5,111 nucleotides of DNA from Candidatus Poribacteria bacterium (lineage in GTDB: Bacteria > Poribacteria > DTPJ01 > WJIO01): NCBI GenBank assembly GCA_014730235.1, contig WJIO01000032.1, positions 1 to 5,111 on the forward strand, written 5' to 3'. Position numbers and translations under genes: made by a program. Numbering within the stretch: position 1 is the first letter of the stretch; each line of letters opens with the position of its first letter. The notes beneath the pieces are model-generated. The model saw nothing but the letters and a program-made list of their open reading frames with translations. It did no database searches and was not told the DNA's origin. Below are positions 1 through 5,111 of this stretch, in pieces.

Positions 1-66
1 CTGCGAAAGCAGGAATGACAGCATAAAGAACTTTCTTATCTTTACCCCACTCAAGCCGGAAGAGCC
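1..66 (-). repeat. MITE-like repeat, copy A (truncated by window edge)
   Basis: This is one arm of the same element seen complete at 1661-1802 and 3004-3167, here in the opposite orientation. Read on the minus strand it starts GGCTCTTCCGG and its terminal 23 bases (plus 44-66) match the left end of copy B at 19 of 23 positions. The following bases, about 1-43, match the left arm of copy C closely (GGTAAAGATAAGAA, then TTCTTTATGCTGTCATTCCTGC). The other half lies outside the window, so neither its length nor its target duplication can be seen. It lies downstream of the fibronectin/FlgD gene, where its CTGC-TTTC-GCAG hairpin core could appear at the 3' end of that transcript. Confidence 0.8.
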
Positions 67-174
67 AACCTTTTTAATTCAGGACAGATTCAATATTTAT
101 TATAGTTAGACGTTCTCAAAATTGTTTTTAGGTTTATGCTTCAGGAAAATTGCGTAATAAACAGCTAAAATAAT
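67..174. other. Short intergenic region downstream of the fibronectin/FlgD gene
   Basis: An AT-rich gap between the stop codon at 175 and repeat copy A. I find no gene and no GC-rich hairpin followed by a T-run in the minus direction, so no intrinsic terminator can be called. Transcript ends may rely on the copy A hairpin or on Rho. Confidence 0.5.
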
Positions 175-1602
175 TTATTTTGCGACAACCACCGTTCCGA
201 CTTTAGTAACGTTACCCATAAAAGCCTGATAAACATATATACCGCCGTTTACATACTCACCATCGGAACTTTTACCATCCCATCTGACCTCTTTGGAACC
301 TTCCGGCGCTTCAATTTCAGTTATAAGGTATCCCTCCAGATCGTATATATTGACATAAAATACGCCTTCGCCACCCGCAACCATCGCTGCCGGGAAAATC
401 ACCTGGTTAAAACGGGCATCAGTAGACAGGGGGGTAAAAGGGTTAGGCTGAGGTTTTGCACCTGAAAAAACCTGCCGGGGAAGCGTAGCTGATGAGCGCG
501 ATTCGTTGCCAGCATCATCAACAGCGCCGATCACATAGACATAGCTACCGGAGTCAGGTGGATTATCGTCAATATAAAAAGTAGCTTCTGAATCCAATTC
601 GGCTATTGATTCCAGAGAATCAACAGAAGATCCCCGGTAGACTATATAGTTAACTACATCCCTGGATACACTTGATTCCCATACTACTTCTATACCTTCC
701 ACACCGGCTTTATCCACTACCATGGCTTCAGGTCTTACAACAGGCGGTGTTGGAGCTTTAGTATCTTCTGGAACAATCGCACTTAACTCATTGGAAGGCT
801 CGGATCTCAGAACTTTTGTTTTATACGTCCTGATGGTATAGGAAAAGCTTTCACCAGAGGGTAAATTTCTATCTATATAATTCCTCTGCTCCCGGCTTGT
901 TATATCCGCCACCGGTTCATCACCTCTATCCGAGCGATAGATAAGGTAACCACTAACAAGTTCATCACTGGATTTATCCCAGGATAAAACAATATCATTT
1001 TCCCCACCCGGATCCGGTTGAACTGTCAAACCTGTAGGTGGTTCGGGTTTAGTTGCTGCTACCACTTTAACCGCCAGGGTATCATTATTTACTTTGCCAT
1101 CGGAATTGCCGGGTTTAATTGATACAAGTATTGGGTCTTGAAGTATATTAAGTAACCCCACTATAAAGGGCCATGCATGGGTAACAGTTGGTGGAGTTTC
1201 AACGTTGAATTCAATATCCACCATGGTTGTCAATGTTATAAGTTTTGGCAAAACAACAATTATCCGGTTTCTATCCACAACAAATTCGGGATCAAATATT
1301 TCATCTGCCCCTACTCTCACGAATTTAACAGCATCATCCTTTACAGTAAATCCGGTAGGCGCGGTTATCTGTATAAACTTAATTTCCTCTCCCGGTTCAG
1401 CCTGAGACATATCAGCGATCAGTGTCAACACCAATTCCGCTGTTGTGCCGGCGATCACAGTACCAGTGCTATTGTCTTTGGCGTTAATCTCACCGACGGA
1501 CTCCACAGCCTGAGTATTCGCTATATCATCTGCTTGAGTAATATAAACCAGACCAAATGCTATGATTAATAAAAAACAGGTGACTATCGTATACATTTTC
1601 AT
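175..1602 (-). CDS. Secreted protein with two fibronectin type III domains and FlgD-like C-terminal domain
   Basis: A 475-residue exported protein. Residues 1-24 form a signal peptide: MKMY, a hydrophobic core to about residue 20, then a likely cut after ITQA. Residues 45-180 are a beta-rich, Ig-like region that I cannot assign to a named family. Two fibronectin type III domains follow at about 187-279 and 282-376, each showing the LSW/VVW, Y-L/V-IYR and YTI/YVI strand pattern. The end, about 384-475, opens with NPFTP and carries VRWDGKSSDG then GGIYVY, the signature of FlgD Ig-like C-terminal domains found on secreted and surface proteins. No catalytic domain is visible, so a structural, adhesive or sorting role is an inference. 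The start is supported by GAGGAA (plus 1612-1617), 9 bases before the ATG. It lies 242 bp downstream of the PorV-like gene on the same strand, with repeat copy B in between. The exact function and substrate are unknown. Confidence 0.9.
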   Translation of the reverse strand: MKMYTIVTCFLLIIAFGLVYITQADDIANTQAVESVGEINAKDNSTGTVIAGTTAELVLTLIADMSQAEPGEEIKFIQITAPTGFTVKDDAVKFVRVGADEIFDPEFVVDRNRIIVVLPKLITLTTMVDIEFNVETPPTVTHAWPFIVGLLNILQDPILVSIKPGNSDGKVNNDTLAVKVVAATKPEPPTGLTVQPDPGGENDIVLSWDKSSDELVSGYLIYRSDRGDEPVADITSREQRNYIDRNLPSGESFSYTIRTYKTKVLRSEPSNELSAIVPEDTKAPTPPVVRPEAMVVDKAGVEGIEVVWESSVSRDVVNYIVYRGSSVDSLESIAELDSEATFYIDDNPPDSGSYVYVIGAVDDAGNESRSSATLPRQVFSGAKPQPNPFTPLSTDARFNQVIFPAAMVAGGEGVFYVNIYDLEGYLITEIEAPEGSKEVRWDGKSSDGEYVNGGIYVYQAFMGNVTKVGTVVVAK

Positions 1603-1652
1603 TTCCAGTTATTCCTCATATTTAAGATGATTTTTATAAACTTGCAATCGTT

Positions 1653-1660
1653 AAAAATTG
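1653..1660. repeat. Left 8-bp direct repeat of copy B
   Basis: AAAAATTG directly abuts the left end of element B and is repeated exactly at 1803-1810, directly after its right end. This is the pattern left by transposition with an 8-bp staggered cut. The site is AT-rich, so a chance match is possible but unlikely at both exact boundaries. Confidence 0.7.
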
Positions 1661-1802
1661 GGTTCTTCCGGGTTCAGTGTGGTAAATATAAGAAACTTGT
1701 TTATGCTGTCATTCCTGCTTCAAGCCTTTTTAAAAAGGCTTGAAGCAGGAATGAAAAGCTGAGAGGATCTCCAATTATAACCACATTGAACCCGGAAGAG
1801 CC
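1661..1802 (+). mobile_element. MITE-like element, copy B (ISL3-like ends, 8-bp target duplication)
   Basis: A 142-bp non-coding element with 23-bp terminal inverted repeats. The left end, 1661-1683 (starts GGTTCTTCCGGG), and the reverse complement of 1780-1802 (starts GGCTCTTCCGGG) agree at 21 of 23 positions. The octamer AAAAATTG flanks it exactly on both sides (1653-1660 and 1803-1810), as expected of a target-site duplication. Ends beginning GG(C/T)TCTT and 8-bp duplications are known for the ISL3 family, so mobilisation by an ISL3-type transposase is inferred; none is encoded in the window. Its centre is a 46-bp perfect palindrome. It separates the PorV-like gene from the fibronectin/FlgD gene. 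Confidence 0.8.
1709..1754. repeat. 46-bp perfect palindrome in the centre of copy B
   Basis: Bases 1709-1731 (TCATTCCTGCTTCAAGCC, then five T) are the exact reverse complement of 1732-1754, with no spacer. As RNA this would form a stem of about 21 bp with a minimal loop. It lies between two genes on the same strand and would be part of any transcript running from the PorV-like gene into the fibronectin/FlgD gene. No T-run follows it in either direction, so it is not a classical Rho-independent terminator. It could still stabilise or attenuate the message. Confidence 0.85.
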
Positions 1803-1810
1803 AAAAATTG
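1803..1810. repeat. Right 8-bp direct repeat of copy B
   Basis: The partner of 1653-1660 (AAAAATTG), starting at the first base after the terminal CC of element B. It lies 34 bp past the stop codon of the PorV-like gene in that gene's reading direction. Confidence 0.7.
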
Positions 1811-1844
1811 AAATTTGCTTAATTGTCATTTAACATTATAAAAC

Positions 1845-2810
1845 TTAAAGCGATAAAGCAAGGGATACCCTATGTACCGCATTATCTTCCACATCTCCTC
1901 CAAATAGTTGAAGGGCATAATCCAGTTGCAGGTTCAATTCCGTTACCGGGATTTTTATACTTGCCCCTACCGATGCAGAAGATGCAGTTTGCTGAAGTTT
2001 TTTTATCTTATATCCCGCTCTAAGGCCCAATACTCCCTTGGCGAACCATGCCTCTATGCCTGTGCTGATTTTTGTAGCTGTTGACTCATATTCTTTTCTG
2101 GACGCTCCGGCTATTGACAAAGTAGTTGTTTCAAGAACTTCCTTCAATGCCGGTTGCTGAGCACTGGAAGCTACTGCTGCGAGGTTATATGCAAGACCAA
2201 ATCGAATGTTTATGGGAACTTTTTCCTCTTCAGTCTCTGATATGCTTATATCCGCTGGTATCAGGTTCTCTGAAGCCAATCCGATATTTAGCCCGGATAC
2301 AGGCCGGATTAGTATTCCCAGGTCTGCTGTAAATGCGGAAACCGAACTTTCCACAAAGTAGGGATTCTCTGATACCCATATATTGCTGTCATCAAAACCT
2401 GTATTAAGCATTTTAAGGTTTATACCAAGAGAAATGGAATCAATCAGTTTTTTGGCATAGGAAAAAGCGACAGTTCTTTCTGAATATACCCCTGAATCTT
2501 CTCCTAACATTCCAAAACTTACACCAAAGCTGCCGGCTACATTCAACGGAAGTATAACACTGGCATAATTATAGTTAACCGCACCTGCAAACATACGCAG
2601 ATGAGTAAAACCAACCTGGGCTGATGACATATAACCCATTCCCGCAGGATTATACATGGGCGCATTGGTATCATCGGATAAGGCCACAAAAGCTCCACCC
2701 ATTCCCGCAGGTCTTGCTCCTATAATTATATCATCAAAAGCAGCCGAAGCGACCCCTGTATACAAAAATACAAAAATCACAACAATTAACATTTTGGAAA
2801 CAGATTTCAT
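1845..2810 (-). CDS. PorV/UPF0164-like outer membrane beta-barrel protein
   Basis: A 321-residue protein that I assign to the PorV/PorQ (UPF0164) branch of the FadL-like barrel superfamily. Residues 1-23 are a signal peptide (MKSVSKM, hydrophobic core, then TGVASA before AFDD). The mature start carries the family hallmark ARPAGMGGAFVALSDD (32-47) followed by YNPAGM (53-58). The rest alternates short strands with glycine and aromatic residues, such as SFGVSFGML (94-102), TADLGILIRP (161-170) and LGLRAGYKI (261-269), and ends in the strand VHRVSLALSL, as expected for an outer-membrane barrel. PorV itself is the shuttle of the type IX secretion system in Bacteroidetes, but many members of this family have no known role, so I do not name it porV. 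AAAGGGG, 9 bases before the ATG, supports this start over Met7. It precedes the fibronectin/FlgD gene on the same strand, which suggests a joint surface role. Confidence 0.85.
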   Translation of the reverse strand: MKSVSKMLIVVIFVFLYTGVASAAFDDIIIGARPAGMGGAFVALSDDTNAPMYNPAGMGYMSSAQVGFTHLRMFAGAVNYNYASVILPLNVAGSFGVSFGMLGEDSGVYSERTVAFSYAKKLIDSISLGINLKMLNTGFDDSNIWVSENPYFVESSVSAFTADLGILIRPVSGLNIGLASENLIPADISISETEEEKVPINIRFGLAYNLAAVASSAQQPALKEVLETTTLSIAGASRKEYESTATKISTGIEAWFAKGVLGLRAGYKIKKLQQTASSASVGASIKIPVTELNLQLDYALQLFGGDVEDNAVHRVSLALSL

Positions 2811-2879
2811 CCTCTATTACCCCTTTGAATTAAATATAAATTTTGATATGTATCATAAATTTTTAAATCTAACAACTTG

Positions 2880-2888
2880 ATTATAACA
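2880..2888 (-). promoter_or_regulatory. Possible extended -10 promoter for the PorV-like gene
   Basis: On the minus strand the bases read TGTTATAAT, a perfect extended -10 element (TG-N-TATAAT), 69 bp upstream of the ATG at 2810. At 17-bp spacing the -35 position reads AACAAA, which is poor, but extended -10 promoters can do without a good -35. Transcription would start near 2873, giving a leader of about 60 bases. The region is very AT-rich, which raises the chance of a false match. Confidence 0.45.
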
Positions 2889-2983
2889 TATATTAACAAT
2901 ATTTTGTTACATTTTTCTGATCTATACTACCTGTCTCATTGGTCTTGCTATAGAATTTTCAGCAAAGCGATACACTTAACTTA

Positions 2984-2999
2984 TTGTAATCGTTAAAAA
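2984..2999. repeat. Block outside element C shared with flank of element B
   Basis: TTG(T)AATCGTTAAAAA here and TTG(C)AATCGTTAAAAA at 1642-1657 agree at 15 of 16 positions. Both lie immediately outside the left end of their repeat element. Copy A shares only the inner TTAAAAA next to its end. The block may be a preferred target, a part of a longer ancestral repeat, or a site shared by the two minus-strand genes. Confidence 0.6.
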
Positions 3000-3003
3000 A
3001 TGA

Positions 3004-3167
3004 GGTTCTTCCGGGTTCAGTGTGGTAAAGATAAGAAGCTTCTTTATGCTGTCATTCCTGCAAAAGCAGGAATCCAGTAGATCCCTATAAAGACTCGCTT
3101 CCTGCTTTCGCAGAAATAAAAAGCTGAGAGAATTTTCAATTATAACCACACCAAACCCGGAAGAACC
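3004..3167 (+). mobile_element. MITE-like element, copy C (ISL3-like ends)
   Basis: A 164-bp element in the same orientation as copy B. The terminal 23 bases at the left (3004-3026) and the reverse complement of 3145-3167 agree at 21 of 23 positions. Over the first 58 bases it differs from copy B at only 3 positions, and the right arms (AAAAGCTGAGAG, then CAATTATAACCACA) also match. The centres differ: here there are nested inverted repeats of an ATTCCTGC/GCAGGAAT motif. The flanking octamers AAAAATGA (2996-3003) and AAAAGTTT (3168-3175) match at only 5 of 8 positions, so a target duplication is decayed or absent. It ends 23 bp before the -35 of the permease promoter. Confidence 0.8.
3054..3116. 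repeat. Nested inverted repeats in the centre of copy C
   Basis: ATTCCTGC (3054-3061) and GCAGGAAT (3066-3073) form a perfect 8-bp stem with an AAAA loop. GCAGGAA (3066-3072) can pair instead with TTCCTGC (3099-3105), and the latter can pair with GCAGAAA (3110-3116, one mismatch) around a TTTC loop. These are mutually exclusive hairpins built from one motif, which also forms the outer part of the palindrome in copy B and appears in copy A. Confidence 0.75.
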
Positions 3168-3190
3168 AAAAGTTTTAAAGAGAAGAGGGC

Positions 3191-3220
3191 TTGACAGAAA
3201 TAGATCTGAACGGTTATTAT
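3191..3220 (+). promoter_or_regulatory. Sigma70-type promoter for the permease gene
   Basis: TTGACA at 3191-3196 is a perfect -35 hexamer. TATTAT at 3215-3220 matches the -10 consensus at 5 of 6 positions, with an 18-bp spacer. Transcription would start near 3227, giving a leader of about 80 bases. A 9-bp direct repeat, GTTATTATA, occurs at 3213-3221 (over the -10) and again at 3252-3260; it could be an operator pair or simply AT-rich coincidence. Confidence 0.6.
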
Positions 3221-3289
3221 ACAGCATTGGATGTTATAGAAGATTGGTACAGTTATTATAATATAAAAATAATACATTGAAGAAAGGAA

Positions 3290-3301
3290 ATGTTTAAATA
3301 A
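3290..3301 (+). other. Possible leader mini-ORF MFK-stop ahead of the permease
   Basis: The best Shine-Dalgarno-like stretch before the permease, AGAAAGGAAA (3281-3290), runs straight into an ATG at 3290 that encodes only three residues, then stops. It is out of frame with the permease start. The purine run ends 19 bases before the permease ATG, too far for normal initiation there, and is too close for the mini-ORF itself. I list it as the unusual translation start region of the permease; that the mini-ORF is translated is doubtful. Confidence 0.2.
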
Positions 3302-3309
3302 AGACAAAA

Positions 3310-5111
3310 ATGAAAGAAAGATTATCATTAAATAAGGAACTCGGTCTAATAGAAGTATTTGCACTGGCTTCTGGAGCCATGATTAGTTCCGGTCTCTTTA
3401 TATTGCCCGGAGTTGCTCATGCTCAAGCAGGTCCTGCCGTTTTCTTTTCATACCTTATAGCTGGTGTTTTGGCCATGACCGGAATGTTGAGTCAGTCAGA
3501 GATTATATCGGCAATGCCAAAGGCTGGTGGAGACTATTTTTATATTACCCGCAGCATGGGTCCGGCAGTAGGAACCGTTGGGGGTCTACTTACATGGGCT
3601 TCATTATCCCTGAAAAGCGCATTTGCACTGGTAGGTATGTCTGCATTTACAGCTATGATAATTAACATTGATATACGCATAATCGGTGTATCTCTATGTC
3701 TTATCTTCGTAGCTATAAACCTTATTGGCACAAAGGAAGCCAGCAAAACTCAGATCGCTCTTGTGTCAGGCCTTTTGGCGGTTTTGTTGCTTTATATAAT
3801 TCGAGGGCTACCAAAGATTAATTTAGAGAATTTCCAGCCTTTTGCACCCAATGGTCTACATGCAATATTCTCAACTGCAGGTTTCGTATTTGTTTCATAC
3901 GGTGGTCTGCTAAATATAGCCAGTGTTGCCGAGGAGGTAAGAAATCCTGGCAAAACTATTCCTCTGGGCGTTATACTCTCCCTTATAATTGTCAATATAT
4001 TTTATGCAGTGGTGATATTTATCACCTCTGGTATACTCGGAGCGGAGCAACTGAATAATTCTTTGACCCCCATATCTGATGGAGCTTATGTCTTTATGGG
4101 AACATGGGGTCGAATACTATTAAGCATTGCCGCTATTCTGGCTTTTGTTTCTACTGCCAACGCCGGGATTATGTCAGCCGCCAGATATCCACTGGCTTTA
4201 AGTCGGGATGCTCTCCTGCCGGGAATTTTTGGCAGGATTAATGACAGATTTAAAACTCCATATATTTCAATTATTTTTACAGGTGCTTTTATAATAGTAA
4301 TGCTGTTCTTTAAACTCAGAATATTGGTAGAGGCAGCATCTACTGTTGTGATCCTGGCCAATATTTTCTCTTGTCTATCGGTCATCATACTCCGGGAAAG
4401 TCGTTTACAAAATTATCAACCTGGATTTAGAGCACCTCTCTATCCCTGGATACAGATTGCTGGAATACTGGGTTTTGGATTTCTGATATTCGAGGTTGGC
4501 AGAGAAGCTTTGCTAATAAGTCTTGCCTTCATAGCTGTTGGACTTTTCATATACTGGTTCTACGGACGTATAAGAACAACCAGGGAATATGCACTTCTCC
4601 ACATTACGGAGAGAATTACTGCAAAAGAACTTACAGACTACAAGCTTGAGACGGAATTGAAAGAGATAATCAGGGAGCGGGATAATATTACTAAAGATAG
4701 ATTTGATAATATCATAGAAGATGCTGTTGTAATGGATATAGATAAGACTATAAAAATAGACGAGTTCTTTAAGCTTGTTGACAAAGCTATGATTGATAGA
4801 CTTGGTATGAAACCCGATTCAATAAAAGAATTACTCCTCAGCAGGGAACAGGAAACTACCACTGTTTTGAATCCCTATCTTGCAATACCGCATATTATTA
4901 TTGAAGGCGAAGGTAAATTTGACATTCTCATAGCCCGTTGTAAAGATGGGATCATATTTTCTGAAGCAGCACCCAGGGTCCATGCAGTCTTCGTCCTTAT
5001 AGGAACAAAGGATGAACGTACTTTTCATCTCTATTCCCTTGCAGCCATTGCAAGGATTGTGCAGGAGCCAGCTTTTGAGAAAAAGTGGATGGGAGCTAAA
5101 GATAATAGAGC
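3310..5111 (+). CDS. APC-family amino acid permease fused to a PTS EIIA type 2 domain (3' end cut by window)
   Basis: Open from ATG 3310 to the window end: 600 full codons with no stop. Residues about 12-417 are an inner-membrane transporter of the APC superfamily with about 12 membrane helices. The TM1 motif SGAMISSGLFILPG (21-34) contains the glycine-rich break that binds the substrate backbone in this family. PKAGGDYF (70-77), EEVRNPGKTIP (208-218) and RYPLALSRDALLP (292-304) are further APC hallmarks. The substrate is probably an amino acid or related amine but cannot be specified. A charged, helical linker covers 418-470 (TELKEIIRERD). From about 475 comes a PTS EIIA fructose/mannitol/Ntr-type domain: LLLSREQ (508-514), AIPH with the expected phosphorylated histidine His528, HAVFVLIG (558-565) and HLYSLAAIARI (573-583). 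About 126 of the usual 145 or so EIIA residues are visible. The fusion implies control of transport by PTS phosphorylation, by inference. The start fits family N-termini (NKELGLIEVF), though its ribosome-binding site is weak. Confidence 0.9.
   Translation, partial: MKERLSLNKELGLIEVFALASGAMISSGLFILPGVAHAQAGPAVFFSYLIAGVLAMTGMLSQSEIISAMPKAGGDYFYITRSMGPAVGTVGGLLTWASLSLKSAFALVGMSAFTAMIINIDIRIIGVSLCLIFVAINLIGTKEASKTQIALVSGLLAVLLLYIIRGLPKINLENFQPFAPNGLHAIFSTAGFVFVSYGGLLNIASVAEEVRNPGKTIPLGVILSLIIVNIFYAVVIFITSGILGAEQLNNSLTPISDGAYVFMGTWGRILLSIAAILAFVSTANAGIMSAARYPLALSRDALLPGIFGRINDRFKTPYISIIFTGAFIIVMLFFKLRILVEAASTVVILANIFSCLSVIILRESRLQNYQPGFRAPLYPWIQIAGILGFGFLIFEVGREALLISLAFIAVGLFIYWFYGRIRTTREYALLHITERITAKELTDYKLETELKEIIRERDNITKDRFDNIIEDAVVMDIDKTIKIDEFFKLVDKAMIDRLGMKPDSIKELLLSREQETTTVLNPYLAIPHIIIEGEGKFDILIARCKDGIIFSEAAPRVHAVFVLIGTKDERTFHLYSLAAIARIVQEPAFEKKWMGAKDNR

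Larger units (their letters stand above)
2811..3309. other. Divergent intergenic region (499 bp) between PorV-like gene and permease
   Basis: No plausible gene is seen on either strand; the open frames here are low-complexity and run through the repeat element. From left to right it holds the ribosome-binding site and likely promoter of the minus-strand gene, an AT-rich stretch to about 2983, a 16-base block shared with the flank of element B, repeat element C (3004-3167), and the rightward promoter and leader of the permease (3191-3309). Confidence 0.75.

Noticed and set aside
1177-1569. Plus-strand open frame of 130 codons
   Set aside because: It lies wholly inside the minus-strand fibronectin/FlgD gene and its translation is low in family-like pattern, rich in Cys, His and Ser runs as expected of an antisense shadow.
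1603-1660. Possible separate promoter for the fibronectin/FlgD gene (minus-strand TTGCAA, 17 bp, TAAATA)
   Set aside because: Only 4 of 6 and 3 of 6 consensus positions match in an AT-rich gap; too weak to call.
1709-1754. Palindrome as a Rho-independent terminator of the PorV-like gene
   Set aside because: The stem is strong but no T-run follows it on the minus strand; the only T-run lies within the stem.
3054-3116. CRISPR array
   Set aside because: The repeated motif is short, alternates in orientation and has irregular spacing; there are no regular unique spacers and no cas genes.
2976-3227. Minus-strand open frame of 83 codons across element C
   Set aside because: It is formed by reading through the repeat element and its hairpins; the translation has no recognisable domain and no good ribosome-binding site.
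3140-3364. Minus-strand open frame of 74 codons over the permease start
   Set aside because: It overlaps the promoter, leader and first codons of the permease on the opposite strand, and its hydrophobic look comes from AT-rich sequence.
4086-4388. Minus-strand open frame of 100 codons
   Set aside because: It is antisense to the membrane core of the permease, whose own frame shows clear family motifs throughout this stretch.

Overview
The window reads as AT-rich chromosomal DNA (roughly 40% GC by eye, not counted) from a Gram-negative, outer-membrane-bearing bacterium. Two genes carry Sec-type signal peptides. One of them is a PorV/UPF0164-type outer-membrane beta-barrel, and the other ends in a FlgD-like C-terminal domain with an NPFTP lead-in. 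This pairing is typical of the FCB group and of several uncultivated candidate phyla with large secreted surface proteins. I cannot place the organism more precisely from this sequence.

Layout: positions 1-66 are the cut-off end of a short interspersed inverted-repeat element (copy A). A secreted protein with two fibronectin type III domains and a FlgD-like end lies on the minus strand at 175-1602. A complete MITE-like element (copy B, 1661-1802) sits in the next gap, flanked by an exact 8-bp direct repeat. The minus-strand PorV-like gene follows at 1845-2810. A 499-bp divergent intergenic region (2811-3309) holds a likely extended -10 promoter for the minus-strand genes, a third copy of the repeat element (copy C, 3004-3167), and a good sigma70-type promoter facing right. 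From 3310 to the window end runs an open plus-strand gene for an APC-family amino acid permease fused to a PTS EIIA type 2 domain. It is truncated by the window edge.

The two minus-strand genes are probably transcribed together, barrel gene first, or were before element B inserted between them. They plausibly work at the cell surface: the barrel in the outer membrane, the fibronectin/FlgD protein exported. The permease is a separate, divergently transcribed inner-membrane unit whose soluble tail carries the histidine expected for PTS phosphoryl transfer, which suggests control of uptake by the PTS.

I did not find a convincing new defence or mobile system. The points most worth a second look are the permease-EIIA fusion and the family of three related inverted-repeat elements with ISL3-like ends.
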